64,000 nt of DNA from Croceibacterium xixiisoli (GTDB taxonomy: Bacteria; Pseudomonadota; Alphaproteobacteria; Sphingomonadales; Sphingomonadaceae): positions 268,745 to 332,744 of the forward strand of contig NZ_WTYJ01000004.1 of assembly GCF_009827305.1 (NCBI RefSeq). Direction: 5' to 3'. Every line of letters starts with the position of its first letter. The stretch's first letter is position 1. Positions 8,296 to 16,292 of the stretch are shown here, in pieces. The notes under the pieces are model-generated. The model was not told where the DNA came from and made no database searches. It saw nothing but the letters and a program-made list of their open reading frames with translations. Both the position numbers and the translations under genes were made by a program.

Positions 8296-9906
8296 ATGGC
8301 GGTGCTTCCCCCCGATCTCGATGCCCCCGGCTTCGCCCGCTTCCTCGAAGAATTGCGCGGTGCGGTCGGCGCGGACTGGGTGTGGTCGTCTGAGGATGAT
8401 CTGGGCCCCTATCGCGACAGCTTTTCCCCGGTGTGGGACACGGCGGAAGAACGCCACGCCTCTGCCGCTGTCGCCCCGGCGGAGGTGGAGCAGGTGCAGG
8501 CGGTGGTGCGCATCGCCAGCAAATATAGCGTGCCGCTGTTCCCGATCTCCACCGGCAAGAACTTCGGCTATGGCGGGCCGTCGCCCAATGTCACGGGCAG
8601 CGTGGTGCTGGATCTGAAGCGGCTGAACCGTGTGCTGGAGGTGGACGACCGGCGCAATTTCGCCCTGGTCGAACCGGGCGTGTCCTATTTCGATCTCTAT
8701 CGCCATATCACCGAACGCGGGCTGAAGGTCATGATCGACTGCCCCGATCCCGGCTGGGGCAGCCCGATCGGCAATTCGCTGGAACGCGGCATCGGCTATA
8801 CCATGCCGTTCTTCCGCGATCATTACGGCGCCAGTTGCGGGATGGAGGTGGTGCTGCCCAATGGCGAACTGATGCGCACCGGCATGGGCGCGCTGCCCGG
8901 GGCCAAGACCTGGCAGGAATATCGCTATGGCTTCGGGCCCGATCCGGCGGGATTGTTCGCCCAGGGCAATTTCGGCGTGGTCACCAAGATGGGTTTCCGC
9001 CTGATGCCGATGCCCGAACATTACCGCACCGGGCTGATCACCGTGCCGCGCCGGCGCGATTTCGTGAAGCTGGTCGATCATGTGAACTATCTGTCCGACG
9101 CAGGCCTGATCGGCGAAGCGGTCTATTCCAGCCCGCTGGCGCCGTTGATGGCGCAGCCCGATTTCCTGGCCCTGGCGACGAAGCTGGGCGGGCCGGCCGA
9201 TGGCGACATGGATGCCGCCGCATCGGCTGCCGGCCTGCCCAGCTGGCAGGTCGATCTGCAGTTCTTCGGGCCGGAGGCGACCACAGCGGCCAGCTGGGAT
9301 TATGCGAAAGATCGCATCCTGTCCGATATTCCGGGGGCCAGGGCGCTGGATGGCGATCATTTCCCGCTGCCGGCGACCGAGCAGCAGATGCTCAACACCA
9401 CCCAGCCGTACCGGTCGGCCATCCGCCGCTTCGGCGCGCTGGGCGTGCCGAGCCTGGGCATGTGGAAGATCGTCAGCGATGATGGCCATGTCGGCTTCTT
9501 CCCGGTGCTGCCGCGCAGTGGGGAGGCGGTGTTCGAAATGCAGCGCGTGCTGGGCGATGCGCTGAAGGAATTCCCCGTGCGCCCCTTCTTCAACGCCACC
9601 ACCACGCCGCTCTATTGGCACAGCTTCGCCTTCCAGATGGTCTATGCGCCCTCGGTCAAGCGCAGCGATCCGGATCACAACGCCGTGGTCCACGCCTCCA
9701 TGAAAAAATTGGTGGCCGTGGCGGCCGAACATGGCTGGGGCGATTACCGCGCCGCGCCGATCTATCAGGATGATGTCGCGGGCACCTACAGCTTCAACAA
9801 CCACGCGCTGCGCCGGTTTCAGGAACAGATGAAGGATGCGATCGATCCGGAGGGCATATTGGCGCCCGGGCGTGGGGGCGTCTGGCCCAGGAGGTTCCGC
9901 AAATGA
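8296..9906 (+). CDS. Second FAD-dependent phenol oxidoreductase, PchF/VAO type
   Basis: A 536-residue paralogue of the flavoprotein at 5843, sharing FPISTGKNFGYGG, CPDPGWGSPIGNSLE and the C-terminal KDAIDPEGILAPGRGGVWP. The two differ widely in the substrate-binding half, for example NATTTPLYWHSF against SPAVTCWTRSF, so different phenols are likely. It also lacks a signal peptide. It starts five bases after the Tat protein and its stop overlaps the next cytochrome gene (ATGA). It probably oxidises a para-substituted phenol and passes electrons to that cytochrome; the substrate is not determined. Confidence 0.88.
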   Translation: MAVLPPDLDAPGFARFLEELRGAVGADWVWSSEDDLGPYRDSFSPVWDTAEERHASAAVAPAEVEQVQAVVRIASKYSVPLFPISTGKNFGYGGPSPNVTGSVVLDLKRLNRVLEVDDRRNFALVEPGVSYFDLYRHITERGLKVMIDCPDPGWGSPIGNSLERGIGYTMPFFRDHYGASCGMEVVLPNGELMRTGMGALPGAKTWQEYRYGFGPDPAGLFAQGNFGVVTKMGFRLMPMPEHYRTGLITVPRRRDFVKLVDHVNYLSDAGLIGEAVYSSPLAPLMAQPDFLALATKLGGPADGDMDAAASAAGLPSWQVDLQFFGPEATTAASWDYAKDRILSDIPGARALDGDHFPLPATEQQMLNTTQPYRSAIRRFGALGVPSLGMWKIVSDDGHVGFFPVLPRSGEAVFEMQRVLGDALKEFPVRPFFNATTTPLYWHSFAFQMVYAPSVKRSDPDHNAVVHASMKKLVAVAAEHGWGDYRAAPIYQDDVAGTYSFNNHALRRFQEQMKDAIDPEGILAPGRGGVWPRRFRK

Positions 9907-10322
9907 GTATCGGACGGATTGCCTGGCTGGCCGTGCTGCCGGTCATCGCCGGGGCCGGGCTTGTTGCCGTATCCTGGGCCCAGCCGGCCGCATCGCCCCG
10001 GATCGTGCCGGCCGATCTGCCCGGTCGCCAGGTGTTCGAACGCCAATGCGCGCCCTGCCACGGCGCCGGCCCGGGCGATGATGGCGCACCCATGCTGCCC
10101 GGCACGGCGGTGCTGGCGCGCAAATATGATGGCAGCAAACCGGGCGCGCTGGAATTGCGCACCGATCTGGATGCCGAAGTGCTGCGCTATTTCGTGCGCA
10201 ACGGATCAGGCGGCATGCCGATGTTCCGCAAATCCGAACTGACCGATGCGCAGGTGGACGCCGTGGCGGCCTATCTGGCCGCCACCGCCGCGCAGAGCGA
10301 TCAGGTCCCGATCCGGAAATAG
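9903..10322 (+). CDS. Second c-type cytochrome subunit (PchC-like)
   Basis: A 139-residue exported cytochrome c with the haem motif QCAPCH (Cys49, Cys52, His53). A methionine in GGMPMFRKSEL is the likely distal ligand. The shape and the segment LELRTDLDAEVLRYFVRNG closely match the cytochrome at 7429. It is translationally coupled to the flavoprotein before it and is the last gene of the operon. Its 3' end overlaps by 22 bases the end of the convergent gene at 10301, and no hairpin terminator is evident between them. Confidence 0.88.
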   Translation: MSIGRIAWLAVLPVIAGAGLVAVSWAQPAASPRIVPADLPGRQVFERQCAPCHGAGPGDDGAPMLPGTAVLARKYDGSKPGALELRTDLDAEVLRYFVRNGSGGMPMFRKSELTDAQVDAVAAYLAATAAQSDQVPIRK

Positions 10323-10981
10323 GTGCCGGCGGCCGTTCCGAAGCCGCCGGATGTCGTTTCATCGCAGAAGGGGGTGGGAATGCGCAGCATGGCCCCATCC
10401 AGATTCATCTGCAGCGGACCTGCGTCGCTGGCCATGATGGCTTCATCGGTGAAATTGTGTTCCAATTCCCCGCTGAAGCGGCACAGCCAGCTGCCATTGG
10501 CCTGATCTGCCACCTCGAAGTCCACCGCCAGCCGGCCATGCGCGGCCTGCTTCACCTCGATGATGCCCCAGGCGTTGCGCCAGGTGCCGATGAACGAGGT
10601 GGCCGGGGTGGTGGCGATCCAGTTGAAAAATTCTGCCCGCATCTCTGTCCGGTCGCGCAGCCCTTCCTGGCGCATCTGCGGATTGGATCGCGGGCTTTCG
10701 AAGGCTTCTGCACGCTGTTTCAGGAAGGCCTGCTGATCCTGTCGCAGGGCGGCCTGCATGTCCGGCGTGGAGCGATCGACCAGCGCCCGAAAGGCAATGC
10801 TCATCGCGCGATCGGCTTCCGCCGTATCGTCATCATTGCAGATCGCCTTTTCGGTCAGGCTGGCCGCCTTGCTGCAATCAAACCCCGCTTGGCGCGTGCC
10901 GCCTTCCTGGGCTTGGGCCGGCGCGGCAGTGGCCAAACCCAACAGCGAAATCAGGATGAAGGAGCGGCTGAATGTGTGCAT
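10301..10981 (-). CDS. Secreted protein with LprI-like (DUF1311) domain
   Basis: A 226-residue exported protein; the signal peptide ends near APAQA. Residues 33-95 resemble the lysozyme-inhibitor LprI-like domain, with FDCSKAASLTEKAIC and a following helical stretch RALVD....ALRQDQQAFLKQR. The C-terminal half is not recognised; it contains TSFIGTWRN and may be a small beta domain. Its role is uncertain: periplasmic lysozyme inhibition is known for some family members only. It stands alone, convergent with the cytochrome gene. Confidence 0.75.
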   Translation of the reverse strand: MHTFSRSFILISLLGLATAAPAQAQEGGTRQAGFDCSKAASLTEKAICNDDDTAEADRAMSIAFRALVDRSTPDMQAALRQDQQAFLKQRAEAFESPRSNPQMRQEGLRDRTEMRAEFFNWIATTPATSFIGTWRNAWGIIEVKQAAHGRLAVDFEVADQANGSWLCRFSGELEHNFTDEAIMASDAGPLQMNLDGAMLRIPTPFCDETTSGGFGTAAGTYFRIGT

Positions 10982-11088
10982 GAAGACCCCGTTTTATGCT
11001 TATTGTTACCGGGATCGACATGCTCCGTTGCCGTGGAAACTGGCAAAGGGGCATGAGACGAAGCGATCCGGAAATGAGGCGGGTTAAA

Positions 11089-11116
11089 ATCCTCCCCGAA
11101 TTTGTTCGGGGAGGAT
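11089..11116 (-). terminator. Terminator of the minus-strand TonB receptor operon
   Basis: On the minus strand ATCCTCCCCGAA, a CAAA loop and TTCGGGGAGGAT form a perfect 12-bp stem that runs into TTTTAA. It starts six bases after the receptor stop codon. Confidence 0.85.
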
Positions 11117-11121
11117 CGGGA

Positions 11122-13263
11122 TCAAAACCGCCGGCTCAGTGTCACATCCACGCTGCGCGGGGCGCCGATGAAGACCAGGCCGGATGCATAGCCGGACCAT
11201 TCGGCGTGGAAGCTGTCGGTCAGATTGCGCCCGCGCAGCGTCACCGTGGCCAGCGGGCTGTCCCAGCTGATCGATGCATCGAAGGTGGTATAGGCGGCCA
11301 GCCGCACCCCATTGGCGTTGTCGGTATAGGCATCGCCCTTGTGCATCATGGCGGCGGTCATGCGCAGGGGCAGGGCGCGCGGGGCCCAGCCCAGCGTCAC
11401 CCCGGCCTGGCGTTCGGGCACATTGGGCGGACGGTTGCCGCTGCGGTCGATGCCGCCGGCCTCCACCAGGTTCTTCAGCCGGGCATCGAGCAGCGTGGCC
11501 TGCGCGCCCAGCGTCCATTCGGCGGCGGGGCGCCATTCCAGCGCCACTTCGCCGCCGGTGGACTGGATGCTGCCGCCCTGAAACACCACCGCCGGATTGG
11601 CCGGATCGCGGGTGAGGATATCGTCCTGCCGGATATCGAACAGCGCGGCCGTTACCGTCAGCCGATTGCCCCACAGCGCCGCCTTGATCCCGCCTTCCCA
11701 GGATCGGCCGCTGGTCAGATGGAAGGCCGCATTGCCGGCGCTGAGGAACAGCAACCCGCTGACCGGCGTGACCGCGCGCGAATATTGCGCATAGAGCTGC
11801 GTGCCCGGCGCCAGCGTGTAGACCGTGCCCACGCGCCAGGTCAGCGGATCGTAATCCTGGCCATAGATCTGCTCTGCCCCGCTGGTGACATTCACCACCC
11901 GCCGGTCCAGCCCGATATCATCGAACCGCACCCCGCCGACCAGCAGCCATTCTGGCGTCACGTTGAAGGCGTTTTCGGCAAACACTGCCAGGCTGGTGCT
12001 GTCGGCCCAGACATCCTGCCGCGTGCCGAAATTTGCCGGGGTGTCAGCCACCGGGAAGCTGCCGCGTGCCGGATTGAACGGATCGACCAGCCCGGCCGAA
12101 CCGAAGCGGCGCTTGGTGAAGAACTCCGTCCCCGCCGCCTCCACGCCCAGAGTGAAGCGGTTGCGATGGCCGGCGATGGGGCCGTCGAAGGCCAGCTGCA
12201 CCCGCTGGTTCCAGAACCGGTGGTCATGGGTGATCAGCGATGTCGACCGGTTGATCAGGCCGCTGGCCGCGTCGAAACCGTACTCATCCGCATCGCGCCA
12301 CAGCCGGTCGGCGGTGTACCAGCTGCTGTCGCTGGTCAGGGTCACCCGGTCGGAGAGGTCATAGTTGATCCGCGCCCGCAGCCACAGCGATTCCGAATTC
12401 GTGTCGCCATCGGCCACATCGAAATTCACCCGGCGCATCGCCCGGTCCAGCACCAACCCGGCGCTGCCCGAGACGGCGTTCGAGGGATCGCGGGCGACCG
12501 CGCGCGACACCCCCGGCGTGCCGTAATAGGCGGTGCCGTAATCATCGCGCGCGTAATCGGCCGACAGGGTGATGGACAGCCGCTCCACCGGTTTCACGAG
12601 CAGTGATGCGGTGCCGGCGAACTGGCGGGAATCCGTATCATCCACCCATCCCGATGAGCGCGACCAGACCGCATTGCCATGCAGGGCGGCTGTTTCGCCA
12701 AGCGGCAGATTGATGTCCCCGGCCAGTCGCACGCTATCGAAGCTGCCATAGCTGGCCAGCACTTCTCCGCTGAATTCGCCCGGTTTTGCCCGGCGCGGCA
12801 CGAAATTGATCGCGCCTGCCAGCGCCCCTTCGCCCGATGTCACCGATGCCGGGCCCTTGATCACCTCGATCCGTTCGAAGCTCCAGCTGTCCCAATTGCG
12901 GATACCAGCGTCGGAACTGGCCATGCGTGCCCCGTCGATCAGATAGTTCACCGCCCGGTGAAACCCGCGCATGGAAACCGAACCGATCGACCCGGGCAGA
13001 TTGCCGGATGACACCCCGGGTGCGGCATTCATCACCTCGATCGCGCTGCGCAGTCCGGCGGCCTGCATCTGATCCTGGCTGATCACCGACACGCTGGCCG
13101 GGGTTTCGGCCAATGTCAGCCCCAGCCGGCCGGCAATTTCCGCCTGATCCTGCAGCGGGATGGTGGCGGTCACGATGATGGGGTCACGCTCGGCATCCTC
13201 CGCCTGGGCGTGGAGCGGGGCGATCAGGGCGAGAGCGGACACGGAAAGGGCAAGATTCTTCAT
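11122..13263 (-). CDS. TonB-dependent siderophore/metal receptor
   Basis: A 713-residue outer-membrane receptor with a signal peptide ending near LHAQA and a TonB-box-like segment DPIIVTAT. The plug has SVSMRGFHRAVNYLIDG and RIEVIKGPASVTSGEGALAGAINFVP, typical of ferric-siderophore receptors, and the barrel ends in a C-terminal Phe. There is no STN domain. Its ATG overlaps the stop of the PepSY membrane protein, so they are co-translated. The two upstream DUF2946 genes, which often accompany copper or iron receptors, suggest a metal chelate; the exact ligand is unknown. Confidence 0.92.
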   Translation of the reverse strand: MKNLALSVSALALIAPLHAQAEDAERDPIIVTATIPLQDQAEIAGRLGLTLAETPASVSVISQDQMQAAGLRSAIEVMNAAPGVSSGNLPGSIGSVSMRGFHRAVNYLIDGARMASSDAGIRNWDSWSFERIEVIKGPASVTSGEGALAGAINFVPRRAKPGEFSGEVLASYGSFDSVRLAGDINLPLGETAALHGNAVWSRSSGWVDDTDSRQFAGTASLLVKPVERLSITLSADYARDDYGTAYYGTPGVSRAVARDPSNAVSGSAGLVLDRAMRRVNFDVADGDTNSESLWLRARINYDLSDRVTLTSDSSWYTADRLWRDADEYGFDAASGLINRSTSLITHDHRFWNQRVQLAFDGPIAGHRNRFTLGVEAAGTEFFTKRRFGSAGLVDPFNPARGSFPVADTPANFGTRQDVWADSTSLAVFAENAFNVTPEWLLVGGVRFDDIGLDRRVVNVTSGAEQIYGQDYDPLTWRVGTVYTLAPGTQLYAQYSRAVTPVSGLLFLSAGNAAFHLTSGRSWEGGIKAALWGNRLTVTAALFDIRQDDILTRDPANPAVVFQGGSIQSTGGEVALEWRPAAEWTLGAQATLLDARLKNLVEAGGIDRSGNRPPNVPERQAGVTLGWAPRALPLRMTAAMMHKGDAYTDNANGVRLAAYTTFDASISWDSPLATVTLRGRNLTDSFHAEWSGYASGLVFIGAPRSVDVTLSRRF

Positions 13264-14486
13264 GCGGAATATCCATTCGAAAGGGGGGGAAGCGCGCGCG
13301 ATGGGCGCGGCGCAGAGGGGGTGCGCGCGGCCCGGACCCGGCGGCGCCAGTGGAGCAGGCCGGTGACGAACAGCGCGGTGGGCAACAGGCCGATGATCAC
13401 GCCCAGAATGCGGGTCGGCGTTCCCAGGATGGAGGCGTCGTGCAGCGGACGCAGCCAGGCGTTGACCGTGCTGGCCGCTGTCCCTTGCCGCACATCATGC
13501 ACGGCCAGCACGGCGCCCGAATATTGGTCGACGAACACATAGCTGTAGGGGAAGCGATGGCTGGGATCGCCCGGCACCTGCACCCGCAGGCGGAACGCGC
13601 CGTCACCACCGGGTGCCGGCACATCGATCCAGGCCAGCCGTCCGTCGGGCAGCGCCCCGTGGCCGGCGGCCAGCGCCCGGGCGATGCGAATCTGCGATGC
13701 AGTTCCTGCTGCCGGAATGACGGATTTCACCGCCGGTACCGGCACCACTGGGGCGACGGTCGTGCCCAGCACGCTGTCCTTCACCGGGGGCAGCGCCAGC
13801 AGCACGCCGGTGGCCGTCAGCAGCAACAGCAGCGGCAGGCTCCACAGGCCCGACAGCTTGTGCCAGTCGCGCAGCCGGCGGATCGGCGCGGCCCCGCGCT
13901 TGAACGCCAGCGCCTTGCGCCAGCTTTCCCGGCGCAGGCTCTGCCGGGGCCACCATACTGCCAGCCCGCTGATCAGCAGCAGCAGCATCACCACCCCCAG
14001 CCAGCCGACCAGCTGGTTGCCCAGCTCACCCAGCAGCAGATTGCGGTGCAGATCATAGATCCAGGTCATGGCATAGCTGCCCCAGCGGTCCTGCCGCAGC
14101 AGCTGTGTGCCATCGGCGGAAAACCACAGCATGGTCGGGTCCACGCCGTGATGGCCGGCTGCATTGTGCGGATCGTCTGCCGGATAGAGCCGGGCCGGGA
14201 TCGCCCCCGGCGCGCCCGTCACCTCGAACGACCATTTGCCGCCCATGTGCCCGGCATGCGGGAAATGCGTCTGTGCTGTTGCCAGCACCCGATCCCAGAC
14301 CGGTGATTGCCAATCGGCAATGCCGGCACCGGCCGGCTGCCGGATCGCCGGGTTCAGCTGCGCATCCAGTTCGATATAGAACACCAGCGCCGATCCGCTG
14401 AGGCCGAGCACGGCAAACACCAGCCCGATAGATAGCCCCAGCCATAGATGGATGCGCCGCAGCGCAATACGGATTGGGGTACCCAT
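13260..14486 (-). CDS. PepSY-associated membrane protein (PiuB/FoxB-like)
   Basis: An inner-membrane protein of about 408 residues with four predicted transmembrane helices: one near the N-terminus (HLWLGLSIGLVFAVLGLSG), two in the middle and one near the C-terminus. The PepSY regions lie in the periplasmic loops. Related proteins reduce or process ferric siderophores and sit beside TonB receptors, as here, where the stop overlaps the receptor start. ATG 14486 is preferred; a TTG 27 bases further upstream is in frame. The C-terminus is cytoplasmic and Arg-rich. Confidence 0.85.
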   Translation of the reverse strand: MGTPIRIALRRIHLWLGLSIGLVFAVLGLSGSALVFYIELDAQLNPAIRQPAGAGIADWQSPVWDRVLATAQTHFPHAGHMGGKWSFEVTGAPGAIPARLYPADDPHNAAGHHGVDPTMLWFSADGTQLLRQDRWGSYAMTWIYDLHRNLLLGELGNQLVGWLGVVMLLLLISGLAVWWPRQSLRRESWRKALAFKRGAAPIRRLRDWHKLSGLWSLPLLLLLTATGVLLALPPVKDSVLGTTVAPVVPVPAVKSVIPAAGTASQIRIARALAAGHGALPDGRLAWIDVPAPGGDGAFRLRVQVPGDPSHRFPYSYVFVDQYSGAVLAVHDVRQGTAASTVNAWLRPLHDASILGTPTRILGVIIGLLPTALFVTGLLHWRRRVRAARTPSAPRPSRALPPLSNGYSA

Positions 14487-14588
14487 CAGGGCCACCGCGC
14501 GTCGGAAAAACAAATCATCGCATTTCTCTCATGCAGCCGGCGGGCCGGCGCCCATCATCCGGCGCGGCAGCAGGCCGCACCGATACGA

Positions 14589-15053
14589 TCAGGCAGAGAG
14601 AGGTGGCGCCTGGGCCGGCGGCGGCGGGGCGGCCAGCCGGTGGGTGGTGAATTCGGCCAGCACCCGGGCGGGGATGGCCGGGGCAATCGGCCAAGCCTGC
14701 GCCGGGGCGGGCGGGAACTCCGCCGCCGGCAGGCCGCCCCCGCCCAGCGTCAGGGCGAAGGCGCAGAGATCGGTGCTGGAGGGGTGATGCGGCGCGGGAT
14801 CGTCATCGCCCGGCTGATGGCCCGCCGCGCTCTGCAGTTCGGGCGGCAGCGGCGCGGCCACCACGCCCTGCGGCGTGCACCAGCTCAGCACCAGCCCCGC
14901 GCCTTGTGGCGCGGCCACCGGCATATAGCCGCCGGGGATCAGCGCGCGGCAGGCAAAGGCCAGCACCAGCAACAGGGCGATCAGGCCCCGTGGCAATTGC
15001 TTTTCGGCGATGATGCGCACCGAGGCGGAACCCGGGCGATGACGCAGTGCCAT
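14589..15053 (-). CDS. DUF2946 family protein (first copy by position)
   Basis: A 154-residue protein with one N-terminal hydrophobic segment and the DUF2946 hallmark RALIPGGYMP followed by a Cys (SWCTPQG). Farther on are a His-rich stretch (HQPGDDDPAPHHP) and a second Cys (DLCAFAL). The function of DUF2946 is not known; conserved Cys and His plus repeated linkage to metal receptors suggest periplasmic metal binding. It is the second of two DUF2946 genes transcribed toward the PepSY-receptor pair. Confidence 0.75.
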   Translation of the reverse strand: MALRHRPGSASVRIIAEKQLPRGLIALLLVLAFACRALIPGGYMPVAAPQGAGLVLSWCTPQGVVAAPLPPELQSAAGHQPGDDDPAPHHPSSTDLCAFALTLGGGGLPAAEFPPAPAQAWPIAPAIPARVLAEFTTHRLAAPPPPAQAPPLSA

Positions 15054-15194
15054 GAAACGGCGTCCGATATCGCGGAACTATGCAGGCGAAAGCGCGGGCA
15101 GATCCGTGAAGGACATCTGCGCGCGGGGGCTCGGGATCAAAGGGCGCTTTACCTGCGTCGAACAGGCAGGAATGCGCGACCCGATCCCAGCGTA

Positions 15195-15659
15195 TCAGCC
15201 GTGGGCAGGCGGGCCGCGCGACGGCGGCGAGGCATGGGGGAAGGGATAAGGGGCCGCAGCCACCACTGGCGGCGGCAGGGCAATCTCACGCAATGGCAGG
15301 GCAACCGGCGCCAGCGCCAGCGGCGGAACCGCCAGCATCAGCGGCGCGGCCAGCACGCCAAACCCGCAGGGCGCGGCGCCATCGGCCTGCCCGTCATGAT
15401 CGCCGCCATCACTGCCCGGGGCGGCTGCATCATCCTCGCCACCCGCCAGCGCAATCTGCATCTGCTGAACCCCGCCCGGGGTGCAGAGCGATACGATCAG
15501 GCTGCCCTGCGGCGTCACCACGGGCATATAGCCCGCCGGGATCAGCCGCGCGGCAAAGGCCAGCAGCAACAGCACGGCAAACACCATGCGCAACTGCCTG
15601 CTCTCGCGAACCCCGGTAAACATGTGCAGCGCCCTAGCCGGGGCAGGCAGGCTTGTCAT
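15195..15659 (-). CDS. DUF2946 family protein (paralogue)
   Basis: A protein of up to 154 residues with the motif ARLIPAGYMPVV, a Cys in SLCTPGG, an acidic/His stretch (GSDGGDHDGQ) and a Cys in APCGFG. It has the same architecture as the gene at 14589, pointing to tandem duplication and divergence. Start choice is uncertain: ATG 15659 lacks a clear ribosome site, whereas ATG 15623 has AGGG about nine bases upstream. It is the first gene of the minus arm and its upstream region is shared with fecI and the Fur-box-like site. Confidence 0.68.
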   Translation of the reverse strand: MTSLPAPARALHMFTGVRESRQLRMVFAVLLLLAFAARLIPAGYMPVVTPQGSLIVSLCTPGGVQQMQIALAGGEDDAAAPGSDGGDHDGQADGAAPCGFGVLAAPLMLAVPPLALAPVALPLREIALPPPVVAAAPYPFPHASPPSRGPPAHG

Positions 15660-15682
15660 CGGGTTAGTGGGAAGAGGCCTGG

Positions 15683-15705
15683 GGGTGGGACGATTTGTCC
15701 CACCC
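15683..15705. promoter_or_regulatory. Inverted repeat between divergent metal-uptake operons
   Basis: GGGTGGGAC and GTCCCACCC form a perfect 9-bp inverted repeat around GATTT, 24 bases upstream of the DUF2946 start at 15659. No T-tract follows, so a regulator-binding site or an mRNA leader hairpin is more likely than a terminator. Confidence 0.5.
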
Positions 15706-15745
15706 GCATGGTCATGACCTGGATGAATAGTTGGAATTCACGTTC

Positions 15746-15762
15746 TTGCTAATAACTCGCAA
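15746..15762. promoter_or_regulatory. Fur-box-like operator shared by the two divergent arms
   Basis: TTGCTAATAACTCGCAA is an imperfect palindrome with TTGC and GCAA arms, similar to the TTGCGAAT-type Fur sites I recall from sphingomonads. It lies nine bases before the FecI start and about 90 before the DUF2946 start. Iron repression of both arms is inferred. Confidence 0.6.
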
Positions 15763-15770
15763 TAATATTA

Positions 15771-16292
15771 ATGCGGGGCATGCCTGCCCTTGCTGTCACC
15801 GATCTGGAAAGCCTCTACCGGGCTCATTCGGCCTGGCTGGTGACGTGGCTTTCGACGCGCGCGCACTGCCGGTCTCGCGCCAGCGATCTGGCGCAGGAAA
15901 CCTTCTGCCGCCTGGCCGAACGGCCGCCACTGCAGCTGCATGCACACCCCCGCCGCTATCTGACCACGGTTGCCCGGCGGCTGCTGATCGACGATGTTCG
16001 TCGCAAGACTTCCGAACGCTGTTTTCTGGAGGCTTTTGCCCTGCACAGGGGTGAAGGCTTCGCCCCTTCGCCCGATCAGATTGCCCAGGCGGTGGAAGAG
16101 CTGTGCCTGTTGGCGGAACTGCTGGGGGAATTGCCTGAAAAACCGCGCCAGGCCTTCCTGCTCAGCCGGCTTGATGGGCTGACCTATGCGCAGATCGCGG
16201 GGGAGCTGTCCGTGTCCACCAGCATGGTCAAACAATATATCTCCCGCGTGCATGCCCATTGCTATGTGAAAATGCATGGTTGCCCGGACTGA
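15771..16292 (+). CDS. ECF sigma factor, FecI type
   Basis: A 173-residue extracytoplasmic-function sigma factor. Region 2 is at about residues 12-75 (LYRAHSAWLVTWLSTR, SDLAQETFCRLAE, YLTTVARRLLIDDVRR). Region 4 is at about 115-165, with LPEKPRQAFLLSRLDGLTYA and AGELSVSTSMVKQYI. It would direct polymerase to the receptor operon after a signal through FecA and FecR. The start is ATG 15771 or ATG 15780; neither has a clear ribosome site, because the Fur-box-like sequence lies almost against them. The 3' end overlaps fecR by 17 bases. Confidence 0.9.
   Translation: MRGMPALAVTDLESLYRAHSAWLVTWLSTRAHCRSRASDLAQETFCRLAERPPLQLHAHPRRYLTTVARRLLIDDVRRKTSERCFLEAFALHRGEGFAPSPDQIAQAVEELCLLAELLGELPEKPRQAFLLSRLDGLTYAQIAGELSVSTSMVKQYISRVHAHCYVKMHGCPD

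Noticed and set aside
10996..12606. A 536-codon plus-strand open frame opposite the minus-strand siderophore receptor
   Set aside because: It lacks a ribosome site and domains, and fully overlaps a clear TonB receptor.
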